Source: Dyadobacter luticola
GTDB taxonomy: Bacteria; Bacteroidota; Bacteroidia; Cytophagales; Spirosomataceae
Reading direction: 5' to 3'
NCBI RefSeq assembly: GCF_005860805.1
Contig: NZ_VCEJ01000002.1
Span: 976,375-1,040,374 of the forward strand
Length of the DNA stretch: 64,000 bases
Part shown: positions 1 through 8,420 of the stretch, one piece after another
Layout of the letters: each line of letters begins with the position of its first letter
Position numbering within the stretch: the first letter of the stretch is position 1
Notes under the pieces: generated by a model
Databases searched by the model: none
What the model was told of the DNA's origin: nothing
The model's input: only the letters and a program-made list of their open reading frames with translations
Program-made: the position numbers and the translations under genes

Positions 1-19
1 CCAATTCCACCACCTGGCC
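1..19 (-). tRNA. tRNA-Leu, 5' end only (cut by window edge)
   Basis: Read on the minus strand from base 19 down to base 1, the sequence is GGCCAGG (acceptor 5' arm), TG, then GTGG (D stem) and AATTGG (D loop). The GTGGAATTGG D-arm is typical of bacterial tRNA-Leu. The anticodon lies outside the window, so the isoacceptor cannot be given. A promoter of the same type as those of the two complete tRNA genes here lies directly upstream at 34-63, which supports the call. Confidence 0.72.
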
Positions 20-33
20 GAGGATTCAGGATG

Positions 34-63
34 CAAAAGTAGTATTTATCTCTTTTGACGCAA
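34..63 (-). promoter_or_regulatory. Bacteroidota-type promoter for tRNA-Leu
   Basis: On the minus strand: TTG (63-61), 19 nt spacer, TACTTTTG (41-34). The -7 box fits TAnnTTTG exactly. TACTTTTGCA is shared with the promoters of tRNA-Lys (47020-47050) and tRNA-Thr (52231-52261). Confidence 0.72.
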
Positions 64-177
64 GCGCTTGCTAAATGTTTTTTCCAGCAATTGATTTATT
101 GTTGTGCCAATTAACCGACTTGCCTGAAATGTTAGTATTTTCAGGATTGGTACAATGTATATCTCACTTCTGAACCT

Positions 178-1581
178 ATGCCTAACCACTCTCAAAACAA
201 CAGACGGGATTTTATTAAAAAATTATCAGGCGGCGCCATGCTTGCCGCTAGTCCGGTGCATGAGCTGCTTGCCGGAAATGCACCCAAATCAACTTCGCAC
301 GAACTCCCCTGGCTCAACCAGAAAATCGCGGCCAACGACCAGATCCAGATTGCCTGTATCGGTACCGGTATTATGGGAATGGGCGATACCCGCACGGCAT
401 TAATGGTGCCCGGTGTGAAGCTGATGGCAGTTGCCGACGTGTACGACGGCCACCTGGTGCGTGCCAAGGAATTGTTTGGAAAAGACATTCAAACCACCCG
501 TGATTATTCCGAAATCCTCGGCCGTAAAGACATTGATGCGATCATTCTTGCTACGCCGGATCATTTGCATTCGCAGATCGGAATTGAAGCTTTGAAAGCC
601 GGGAAAGCGGTTTATTGCGAGAAGCCGATGGTGCACAAGATCGAGCAGGGTTATGATATGATTAAAGCGCAGAGCGATTCCAAAAAGACTTTTCAGGTTG
701 GTAGCCAGCGTGTTAGCTCTATTGTTTATGCCAAAGTAAAAGAGCTTTACAAAGCCGGTGCGATCGGCGAGCTCAACTTTGTGGAGGTATACTATGACCG
801 GCATTCCGCCCAGGGAGCCTGGCAATATTCCATCCCGCCGGACGCCTCGCCGCAAACCGTTGACTGGAACCGTTTCCTCAGCAACAAAGCGCCAAAAATG
901 CCTTACGATCCGCTCCGCTTTTTTCGGTGGAGAAATTATCAGGATTATGGTACCGGTGTAGCAGGCGATCTATTTGTCCATTTATTTTCAGGAATGCACT
1001 ACATTCTGGACAGCAAAGGCCCGACGCGTATAATGACCAGCGGTGGGCTCCGGTACTGGAAGGACGGTCGTGATGTGCCGGATGTGATGGTGGGAATTTA
1101 TGATTATCCGAAAACCGCTTCGCACCCAGCATTCAACCTGACATTGCGTGTGAATTTTGCCGATGGCTCAGGTGGTGGCTCTGGTTTCCGGTTTGTGGGT
1201 ACCGACGGGCAGATCACCTTGCAGGGAAACACCGTGACAGTAAAGAAAAAGAAAATGGCGAAAGCGCCGGGTTATACCATCGACACTTTTCCAAAAGAGT
1301 TACAAGACAAATTCCTGGCTGAATATCAGGCAAAATATCCGTCAATCCCTGAAATGTCGGATCCTGAAATGGAGGAATACAAAGCACCAAACGGCTACGA
1401 CGACCGCCTCGATCACTTTGCTTTGTTCTTCGATGCCATGCGCGGAAACCGGACCATCATAGAAGACGCTACTTTTGGTCTCAGGGCCGCCGGGCCAGCA
1501 CTGCTGTCAAACAAAAGTTATTTTGAGAGCACAGTAGTACACTGGAACCCGGATGAGATGAAAATTGTGAAAGCGGTTTAA
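178..1581 (+). CDS. Gfo/Idh/MocA family oxidoreductase with Tat-like leader
   Basis: A 467-residue NAD(P)-dependent sugar or cyclitol oxidoreductase of the Gfo/Idh/MocA family. The N-terminus has RRDFIKKLSGGAML, a twin-arginine-like leader common on Bacteroidota members, so periplasmic location is likely. The Rossmann segment reads IACIGTGIMGMGDTRTA (about residues 57-74), and CEKPM (about residue 150) is the family's conserved EKP motif. Length is at the long end of the family, as in the Tat-exported subgroup. The substrate cannot be told from sequence. It stands alone: a hairpin terminator follows and the next genes face it. The start at 178 is chosen because the leader begins there. Confidence 0.88.
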   Translation: MPNHSQNNRRDFIKKLSGGAMLAASPVHELLAGNAPKSTSHELPWLNQKIAANDQIQIACIGTGIMGMGDTRTALMVPGVKLMAVADVYDGHLVRAKELFGKDIQTTRDYSEILGRKDIDAIILATPDHLHSQIGIEALKAGKAVYCEKPMVHKIEQGYDMIKAQSDSKKTFQVGSQRVSSIVYAKVKELYKAGAIGELNFVEVYYDRHSAQGAWQYSIPPDASPQTVDWNRFLSNKAPKMPYDPLRFFRWRNYQDYGTGVAGDLFVHLFSGMHYILDSKGPTRIMTSGGLRYWKDGRDVPDVMVGIYDYPKTASHPAFNLTLRVNFADGSGGGSGFRFVGTDGQITLQGNTVTVKKKKMAKAPGYTIDTFPKELQDKFLAEYQAKYPSIPEMSDPEMEEYKAPNGYDDRLDHFALFFDAMRGNRTIIEDATFGLRAAGPALLSNKSYFESTVVHWNPDEMKIVKAV

Positions 1582-1584
1582 ATA

Positions 1585-1615
1585 AAAAATCCCGGATGAA
1601 AATCCGGGATTTTTT
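1585..1615. terminator. bidirectional rho-independent terminator
   Basis: Stem ATCCCGGAT (1589-1597), 4-nt loop, ATCCGGGAT (1602-1610), flanked by an A run and a T run, so it can act on both strands. It sits between converging genes ending at 1581 (+) and 1623 (-). Confidence 0.9.
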
Positions 1616-1622
1616 ATGATTC

Positions 1623-3299
1623 CTAGGTCGATAGTGGCCGCCCTGCCGGAATGTTGATCCTTTGCTTCCCGGTTGGGAATGCTGCTTTTTTCGCTTTGAA
1701 TTTTGCAGTGACATATTCTACCATGTCAATTTCCCCCGTGATTGTGTCGCCGGAAAGTTTGCCGTAGAATGTCATTACCACATTGTCGCCCGGAACGCTG
1801 TACCGGCTTTGGAAACGCACTTCGTCGCCGTCGATATTTCCCATGAGCTCGCGGGTTGCGAATTCACCTTTGTGGGTTCCGTACAGATAATTCCCATCCT
1901 GTTTTTCGATCAGGAAAGTATGTTTGCTGGTACTGGTGTAAAATTCAATGTCCACATCCCAGCGACCGAGAATGTCGCCAGCGGGAGCCTTCATGACCGC
2001 TGCGGCTTTTGGGGCACTGCGTTTACGGGTCAATATTCCGTGAATTCTTTCCGCAACAATTTTGTCATTACCTGGCCCCATCATATAAGCGGCGATCGTG
2101 ATCGAAGTCAGTTGCGGCCCGGCGTTATCTTGTCCTCTTCTGTAACCCGTTCCTACGGCCACCCTCGGCTTGGTCGTTTGAAGCTCGTCGGCAACTTCCT
2201 GACCTGTAATGTTGAGTTTTGCGGGGTCCCAGCTTACGGTGAGGGTAGGGGTAGCATTGTCCAGCGCACCTTCGGCCGGTTCTTTCACAGCCAGTTGCAC
2301 GCTGTCGATACCCGTGAGTTTTTTGGAAATCGTATCCAGCCAGGATACCCACGTTCTCATTTCCGCTTTGTGGTCACGCACTGCCCAGGCTTCCACTGCC
2401 GCCAGCATTCCGATCACTTCCTCCCGACCGATCTTATTGTCGCGGCAAGGTCCGTGGTGCGGCGCGCTGGCCTGCCAAGCCGACATCAAAACATCCTTAC
2501 TTCCCAGCATTAAACCGGCACATTGCGGTCCGCGGATCACTTTTCCGCCGCTGTAAGCAACTACGGAAGCACCCGCTGCCAGGTGAATGTTCGGGTTCAT
2601 TGTAAGACGCTCAGCAGCAGCATCTACCAGAACAGGTACACCGGCAGGCTTCGCGATTTTTGCCACCGCAGCCACCGTCCACGGCTCTTCACCCACCATC
2701 ATATAAATCATCGCGGTGCGCGGGTTGATCGCTTTTTGCAATTCTTCGATCGTTTCCACAGTGATAATTTTTACACCGCAGTTGCGGATCGCGTGGTCAT
2801 ATACATTGCGTGAATTTCTCGGAATGATCACTTCTGTTTTCTCAAAACCTTCCAGATTCGGGATGCGGATCAGTTTTTCAGGGTTACCGCCTGAAATGAT
2901 GCCTGCCGTAATTTCATTCATACCCGCCGCACAACCGGCAGATACCATGCCCCATTCTGCACCGGTAAGTTCTGCAAGACGCTGTCCCACACCAAATGCC
3001 AGCTCGTCGATCTGCACATTGTACTGGCAGGCAAATTCCATCGCCTGTCTTACTTCCGGCAGTTCAATCGAAGCACCAATGATCGTAAATGTTCCCCGGC
3101 AGTTGATAATGGGTTCAACACCAATGGATTGATAAATCTGTGGCCCTGCTTTTAAAGGTCCGCCGGCCGATACTGCCGCGGCCGCTTTGTTAAACCAGTT
3201 CTTTGGCATGCTGCTCTCCGCCTTCGCTTCCAGCCCGCTCACCAAACCACCGGCCAGGGGCACCATAGCCAATTCTTTTAATATTTCTCTGCGTTTCAT
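1623..3299 (-). CDS. SelA-like PLP-dependent enzyme (DgaE-like) with C-terminal lipocalin-like domain
   Basis: A 558-residue protein. Residues about 50-420 are a fold-type I PLP enzyme of the SelA-like group that includes D-glucosaminate-6-phosphate ammonia-lyase: the AYSGGKVIRGPQCAG segment holds the likely PLP lysine. The N-terminus (MKRREILKELAMVPLAGGL) is an export-type leader. After a linker, residues about 445-545 form an added beta-rich domain (GRWDVDIEF, GEIDMVEY) of small lipocalin/DUF type, not usual in SelA-like enzymes. The amidohydrolase gene lies 30 bp upstream on the same strand, so the two are probably one operon; deacetylase plus DgaE-like lyase is a known pairing for amino-sugar acid breakdown. 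Substrate and true localisation are inference. Confidence 0.8.
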   Translation of the reverse strand: MKRREILKELAMVPLAGGLVSGLEAKAESSMPKNWFNKAAAAVSAGGPLKAGPQIYQSIGVEPIINCRGTFTIIGASIELPEVRQAMEFACQYNVQIDELAFGVGQRLAELTGAEWGMVSAGCAAGMNEITAGIISGGNPEKLIRIPNLEGFEKTEVIIPRNSRNVYDHAIRNCGVKIITVETIEELQKAINPRTAMIYMMVGEEPWTVAAVAKIAKPAGVPVLVDAAAERLTMNPNIHLAAGASVVAYSGGKVIRGPQCAGLMLGSKDVLMSAWQASAPHHGPCRDNKIGREEVIGMLAAVEAWAVRDHKAEMRTWVSWLDTISKKLTGIDSVQLAVKEPAEGALDNATPTLTVSWDPAKLNITGQEVADELQTTKPRVAVGTGYRRGQDNAGPQLTSITIAAYMMGPGNDKIVAERIHGILTRKRSAPKAAAVMKAPAGDILGRWDVDIEFYTSTSKHTFLIEKQDGNYLYGTHKGEFATRELMGNIDGDEVRFQSRYSVPGDNVVMTFYGKLSGDTITGEIDMVEYVTAKFKAKKAAFPTGKQRINIPAGRPLST

Positions 3300-3329
3300 T
3301 CGGATATGAGTTTACTATTTTAATGAGAG

Positions 3330-4673
3330 CTAGGGACGATTGGCGGGCTGCTGATCACCGCCCTGGCGTGCACCAGCGGGACGCTCGCGCGGTGGCAGGT
3401 TGATCGGATCGACAAGCGCATTCAATGTGTACACAACGCTGCCGCCTTTAATCGTCAATTCAGTTTCAAGTCTTTTCTTGCCTTCAATTTTTCCGTCACG
3501 TGCGTAAAAACCAAATTTACCGTCACGCACATTCAGAACAGCTACATCGGCTGGAGCGCCCACCGAGAGGTTGCCCAATTCTTCATGTCTGATTTCTTTT
3601 GCAGGGTGCCAGGTACTGGCGGCAATCACGCCTTTCAGGTCCATCCCCATTGCCATAAACATAGACATAATGTTGTTCATATCTTTCATCGCCCCATTCA
3701 TACTGCTCGTATGCTGGTCAGTGCTGATGGAATTTGGAAAAAAACCTTGTTTCAGAGCAGGTTGGCCCTGTGCAAGCAAGAAACTTGCGCCTCCGAACCC
3801 TACATCAAAAATGACCCCTTTTTTCTGCGCTTCGATTGCATAGGGTTTCACTTTATTGGTTTCGGTATCCACGATAGATTCGCGGCCGCGTCCGCTGTTG
3901 TTGCTGTTACCACCAAAGCAATGCGTGTAAATGTCGCCTGGACGTAACCTTTTCAGGTATAATTCTTCCAAAGGTAAAACCGGATTGGAACCGCCGAAAT
4001 CAACCATAATCGGAATATTCGCCAATTTTCCGGCTTCCAGCGCGCGTTCTGTCGGTGTCCAGTCGTGACCGTTAAAGTGTGCGAGTTTTACGCCGACAAT
4101 GTTATCCGGATATTTTTTTGCCATTTCAGCCGTCTTGGCCGGGTCCATTTCTTCCAAGCTGTTTTCGAATTTACCGCCCGCCATACCTTCGCCCACAATG
4201 TTCAGCATGGCGAAAACACGTGTCTTGGAAAGGTCAATGGTTTGTTTTTTAAATGTTTCGAAGGTTTTCCAACCCGAACTTCCTGCGTCAACCACGGTTG
4301 TCACGCCGGAGCGGAAGGTAAATCCGTCGGGCTGCAAACCATTCGGACCGTTGCGATAGGTACCTGCCAGATCAGTGCCCCAGAAATAATGTACGTGGAT
4401 GTCAATAATGCCTGGCGTCACATATAAACCTTTGGCATCTACCACCTGTTCGCCGAGGTTTTTGTCAATGTTTTTGGCTACCAGCGCAATCTTGCCGTCG
4501 GTACCGCCGGGCGTTCCCTCAATCGCCACGTCCATGATGGCGTCAATGTTGTTTTTGGGGTCGATCACATGCCCGCCTTTGATCACAATGCTGTATTTTT
4601 TCTGCTGCGACAAAGCGGGTTTAACCAAAAATAAAAGCAGCAAAAAGGGTAGAAAAGTGCGTAAGCGCATCAT
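3330..4673 (-). CDS. secreted amidohydrolase/deacetylase, dihydroorotase-like
   Basis: 447 residues, with a signal peptide (MMRLRTFLPFLLLLFLVKPALSQQ) and an amidohydrolase-superfamily TIM barrel. IIDIHVHYFWG (about residues 88-98) gives the HxH metal ligands; further His/Asp ligands are plausible at THCFGG and STDQH. The type resembles the EF_0837/AHA_3915 deacetylases found beside DgaE-like lyases, which fits the downstream gene. The C-terminus is Pro/Gly/Gln-rich and low complexity. It is the first gene of the two-gene operon; no clear promoter box was found in the 274-bp divergent region. Confidence 0.82.
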   Translation of the reverse strand: MMRLRTFLPFLLLLFLVKPALSQQKKYSIVIKGGHVIDPKNNIDAIMDVAIEGTPGGTDGKIALVAKNIDKNLGEQVVDAKGLYVTPGIIDIHVHYFWGTDLAGTYRNGPNGLQPDGFTFRSGVTTVVDAGSSGWKTFETFKKQTIDLSKTRVFAMLNIVGEGMAGGKFENSLEEMDPAKTAEMAKKYPDNIVGVKLAHFNGHDWTPTERALEAGKLANIPIMVDFGGSNPVLPLEELYLKRLRPGDIYTHCFGGNSNNSGRGRESIVDTETNKVKPYAIEAQKKGVIFDVGFGGASFLLAQGQPALKQGFFPNSISTDQHTSSMNGAMKDMNNIMSMFMAMGMDLKGVIAASTWHPAKEIRHEELGNLSVGAPADVAVLNVRDGKFGFYARDGKIEGKKRLETELTIKGGSVVYTLNALVDPINLPPRERPAGARQGGDQQPANRP

Positions 4674-4947
4674 TTGTTCATGGGTTTAGTATAATAATGT
4701 GATCCCTGAAAATGGTCAGCGATCCTTGAAATCAGGACATAGAAAACAAAGTCAAACCCCCATCCTTATACTACATTTATTTTCATTTCTGGATTTTCAC
4801 GAAAGAAAGTACAGGCTTTTTTGTAAACATTAAATACAAAACATCAGTAAGTGCCATATTTTACCAATAAAAGAATGTAGTTTTTACTGGAATCCGACGC
4901 AACAGCCGGATTGCACCATGCGTAATGACTCTGCAAACCTGCTGTTT

Positions 4948-6684
4948 ATGAAAAACCCTTTACTTCTGATCATAATGTTCCTGCTTACATGCCCGGCGCT
5001 GGCCCAGGTCGATTGCAGTAATGTGGGTTTTAAACAGGGAACCACTGCGGGCTGGACACTGAGTTACGGCACCGTTTCGGACGAAAATCAGCAGACCAAC
5101 TTCTCCCCGGAAATCACCGGGACGCAGAACAGCGAACATGTAATCACAAATATCCGAGACGGAAACGATCCGAAGATTCCCTCGATACCGATGGTGGCGC
5201 CTGGCAGCACGCATTCCATCCGCATCGGTAATGTGAACGAGGGAGGACATTATTCAAGGATCCGTACCAATTATAAAGTGACGGCGGATAATTCGCTTTT
5301 TCAATACAGGTTCGCAGTGGTACTTCAAAACACGGGTTCCGAAGGCCGCGCCAATCACGAACCTTATCAAAAGCCTGGTTTTGATATCCTCATTTTTGAT
5401 AATAACGGCCAGGAATTGCCGTGCAGCAGCTACGACATTCAGTTGCAGGGTGCCGCTACGGTCGACGGTTTCCAGGCATCCGGCGATATTCAGTACCGCA
5501 ACTGGACCACCGGCGCCATCGATCTGCGAAATTCGGTTGGCAAAACATTAACCATCGTGGTAACCGCGCACGGCTGCACGCGGATGCGGCATTTTGGTTA
5601 CGCTTATTTCGATGCGGAATGCTTGAAATCTGAAATAAAAGCCGCTTCAAATTGTCCCGACGAAAACGGTTTCCTGACTTTGATGGCGCCGTCGGGATTT
5701 ACAAACTATCTGTGGAGCAATGGTGCCAAGACCCAGAATGCGCAGGTAAAAGCGAATGTGGGTGAAAAATTCAATGTAAAATTCTCGCCGCTTGGCAGTC
5801 TCGACGAAAGCTGCGCGCTGAGCCTGGATTATACGGTTACATATAAAAAAAGTACGGCGGTAGTTTCCGATACGATCTGTGAGGGGGATACCTATGCTTT
5901 GGGAGATACCATCCTGAGGACCAGCGGCGTGTATGTCCGGAATGTGAGTAAAAGTAATGTTTGCGACAGCACTGTGACCTTAACGCTCACAGTAAATCCG
6001 GTAGGGAATTACACCCAGAAAGTACAGATCTGCCAGGGCGAAACTCTGGCTGTGGGAGATAGCATTTATTCAAAATCAGGCACTTACACCAATCATATTC
6101 CTCAAAGAACAGGGTGCGATAGTCTGGTAACAACCGTTTTGGAAGTTGTTGAACTCGCATTGTCTGTCTCGCCTACGCTCTCGATCACGCAGGGTGATAG
6201 CGTGCAGGTACAATCATTTGTCAATCCGACCGGCGAGTATCTGTATCATTGGTCGCAAACAGGTTTGTCCTGCACCGATTGCCCCGACCCCTGGGCATCC
6301 CCGGTAACTTCTACGGTTTTTGAGTTGCAGGTAACCGACCCGAATGCGGTTTGCAACAAAACCGCCAAAGTGCAGGTGTACGTGAAACCATGCGGCATCG
6401 ACGCCCCTGGTGCATTTTCCCCTAATCACGACGATCTCAACGAAGTGTTTTTTGTGTACGGAAATAAATGTGTAAAAATGATCCGCGAAATGGCAATCTA
6501 CAACCGCTGGGGCCAGGTCATTTTCCAGAAATCCAACTTCGCCGCCTCTGACCCTGCTTTCGGCTGGGATGGGAGCTTCCACGGCCAGCTTTCCCAGGCA
6601 GGAGTTTATCCCTATAAAATCAAGGTAGAGCTGAACAATGGTTCGTTTCTGGATTACGACGGCACAGTGAATTTGCTGCGGTAG
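4948..6684 (+). CDS. type IX-secreted protein with gliding-motility type B C-terminal domain
   Basis: Start is placed at the ATG at 4948, where the signal peptide MKNPLLLIIMFLLTCPALAQ begins; an ATG 30 bp upstream only adds a charged stretch. The mature protein has an N-terminal region of unknown fold with paired cysteines, then two similar repeats (VSDTICEGDTYALGD and VQICQGETLAVGD), then a PKD/Ig-like region (YHWSQTGLSC). The last 90 residues (GAFSPNHDDLNEVF, YNRWGQVIFQ, GVYPYKIKVE) are the CHU_C/type B sorting domain used for export through the type IX system. Function beyond surface display is not recognisable. Confidence 0.85.
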   Translation: MKNPLLLIIMFLLTCPALAQVDCSNVGFKQGTTAGWTLSYGTVSDENQQTNFSPEITGTQNSEHVITNIRDGNDPKIPSIPMVAPGSTHSIRIGNVNEGGHYSRIRTNYKVTADNSLFQYRFAVVLQNTGSEGRANHEPYQKPGFDILIFDNNGQELPCSSYDIQLQGAATVDGFQASGDIQYRNWTTGAIDLRNSVGKTLTIVVTAHGCTRMRHFGYAYFDAECLKSEIKAASNCPDENGFLTLMAPSGFTNYLWSNGAKTQNAQVKANVGEKFNVKFSPLGSLDESCALSLDYTVTYKKSTAVVSDTICEGDTYALGDTILRTSGVYVRNVSKSNVCDSTVTLTLTVNPVGNYTQKVQICQGETLAVGDSIYSKSGTYTNHIPQRTGCDSLVTTVLEVVELALSVSPTLSITQGDSVQVQSFVNPTGEYLYHWSQTGLSCTDCPDPWASPVTSTVFELQVTDPNAVCNKTAKVQVYVKPCGIDAPGAFSPNHDDLNEVFFVYGNKCVKMIREMAIYNRWGQVIFQKSNFAASDPAFGWDGSFHGQLSQAGVYPYKIKVELNNGSFLDYDGTVNLLR

Positions 6685-6786
6685 TCTGATATTTTTCAAA
6701 TTTTTTTTAAATCAATGTCTTATTCCGTCAGGCCCAATTGTAATGATGGTGAAAATGATTTTTGATCAACTAAATTTTTTGAAAAA

Positions 6787-7143
6787 ATGGACGAATACAT
6801 TGTTTTTATGAGGCTAGACCTCATCACGAAAGATGCGCAGCCGTCACCAGAGCAGTTGCAGGTTTACATGCAGCAATATCAGGACTGGGTAGGAGGGATC
6901 GCTGCCCAAAACAAATTCGCAGGCGGTAAGGGACTTTCCACCGAGGGTAAAGTAATAACATTCAACGACGTAGTAACCGACGGCCCTTTTGTTGAACTCA
7001 AAGAATCGATCGCCGGCTTCATCATTATCAAAGCGGAGAGCCTGGAAGAAGCAACCGAAATGGCCCGCGCCTGTCCGATTTTGAAAGGTGAGGGTAACAG
7101 CGTGGAAGTCAGGATGATCACCACCGTGCATCCGCAAGCTTAG
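6787..7143 (+). CDS. YCII/DGPF-domain protein
   Basis: 118 residues, a single ferredoxin-like YCII-related domain. The family signature appears as VTDGPFVELKESIAGF and the end of the domain as EVRMI. Such DGPF proteins are typically encoded next to ECF42 sigma factors and are thought to work with them in an unclear way. That arrangement is present here: the sigma gene begins 42 bp downstream in the same reading frame after the TAG stop. Confidence 0.88.
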   Translation: MDEYIVFMRLDLITKDAQPSPEQLQVYMQQYQDWVGGIAAQNKFAGGKGLSTEGKVITFNDVVTDGPFVELKESIAGFIIIKAESLEEATEMARACPILKGEGNSVEVRMITTVHPQA

Positions 7144-7185
7144 TTTATCCAAAAAAAGAACTTCAAACAATCCCGAAACCACACC

Positions 7186-8418
7186 TTGACCACACTCATC
7201 CCGCACCTCTTCCGCACCGAATACCGGAAAATCGTTTCAGTGCTATGCCGCCGGTTCGGTTTTCGGGAAATCGAAACCGCGGAGGACATTGTGAGCGATA
7301 CTTTTCTGACGGCCGCGCAGTCGTGGGGTATTGAGGGTGCGCCGCCGAACCCGGCAGGCTGGCTCTACGAGGTAGCGAAGAATAAAGCCAGGAATTATCT
7401 GCACCGGCAGTCGATTTTAAATGATAAGATTTTGCCTGAAATGCTGGGTTGGGAATCAAAATTCGATGAAAATGAAATCGATTTGTCGCCGGTGAACATT
7501 AACGATAGTCAGCTGCAAATGATGTTTGCGGTCTGCCACCCGGCCATTTCAGCAGAATCGCAAATTGCGCTTTCGCTGCGGATTTTGTGTGGTTTCGGGA
7601 TTGAAGAGATTGCTGACGCGTTCCAGCTGAGCAAGGATACCATTAATAAACGATTGCTGCGGGCCAAGGAAAAGTTGCGGGAAGCTAACATTCCGATAGA
7701 GATGCCGGATACCGGCGAAATTAGCGCACGGCTGGAACCGGTGCTGACTACCATCTACCTGCTTTTCAATGAAGGATATTATTCGGTCAGCAAGAATAAA
7801 GTACTGCGGAAAGATCTTTGCCTGGAAGCCATGCGCCTCTGTACGATGCTGATTGAAAATGCGCAAACCAATGAACCTCAGGTAAATGCACTGCTTTCAT
7901 TAATGTGCTTTCACGCATCCCGGTTCGAAGCCCGTTTAAATGGCGAGGGCGCATTGGTCATTTACGAGGAGCAGGATACCGATCTTTGGAATACGGATCT
8001 AGTGAGTAAAGGTGGTTATTTTCTGCGCTGCGCTGCGGGTGGCAAAACATTATCGCGGTACCATCTGGAAGCGGCGATTGCGTACTGGCATACAGTTAAA
8101 ACAGAGGGTTCTGAAAAGTGGGAGAATATCTTACAGTGTTATAATCAGCTTTTGCAGCTGCATTATTCGCCCGCAGCGGCCCTGAGCCGAACCTATGCGT
8201 TTTCAAAAGTACATGGAAAAGAAGCGGCGATCCGCGAGGCCGAAAAGCTCGGACTGACTGGAAATCATTTTTACCATCTGCTCTTAGGTGAATTATCGTT
8301 TCCTGCCGATCCGCTAAATGGTCAGGAACATTTTAAAAAGGCTTTGGCCCTGGCGAAAACAGAAACCGAGAAGCATGCCATTTTGAGAAAATTGAGGCAA
8401 AACAATTTGCCAAAATAA
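7186..8418 (+). CDS. ECF42-type RNA polymerase sigma factor with C-terminal extension
   Basis: 410 residues. Sigma region 2 (HLFRTEYRKIVSVLCRRFG, AEDIVSDTFLTA, NPAGWLYEVAKNKARNYL) and region 4 (IALSLRILCGFGIEEIADAF, INKRLLRAKEKLR) occupy the first 170 residues. The remaining 240 are the helical DUF6596/TPR-like extension (FNEGYYSVSKNKV, RYHLEAAIAYWH, NHFYHLLLGEL) that defines ECF42. No anti-sigma gene is nearby; in this group the extension and DGPF partners are believed to replace it. The start is TTG at 7186; no ATG lies between it and the upstream gene's stop, and the sequence right after it matches family N-termini. Confidence 0.88.
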   Translation: MTTLIPHLFRTEYRKIVSVLCRRFGFREIETAEDIVSDTFLTAAQSWGIEGAPPNPAGWLYEVAKNKARNYLHRQSILNDKILPEMLGWESKFDENEIDLSPVNINDSQLQMMFAVCHPAISAESQIALSLRILCGFGIEEIADAFQLSKDTINKRLLRAKEKLREANIPIEMPDTGEISARLEPVLTTIYLLFNEGYYSVSKNKVLRKDLCLEAMRLCTMLIENAQTNEPQVNALLSLMCFHASRFEARLNGEGALVIYEEQDTDLWNTDLVSKGGYFLRCAAGGKTLSRYHLEAAIAYWHTVKTEGSEKWENILQCYNQLLQLHYSPAAALSRTYAFSKVHGKEAAIREAEKLGLTGNHFYHLLLGELSFPADPLNGQEHFKKALALAKTETEKHAILRKLRQNNLPK

Positions 8419-8420
8419 TT

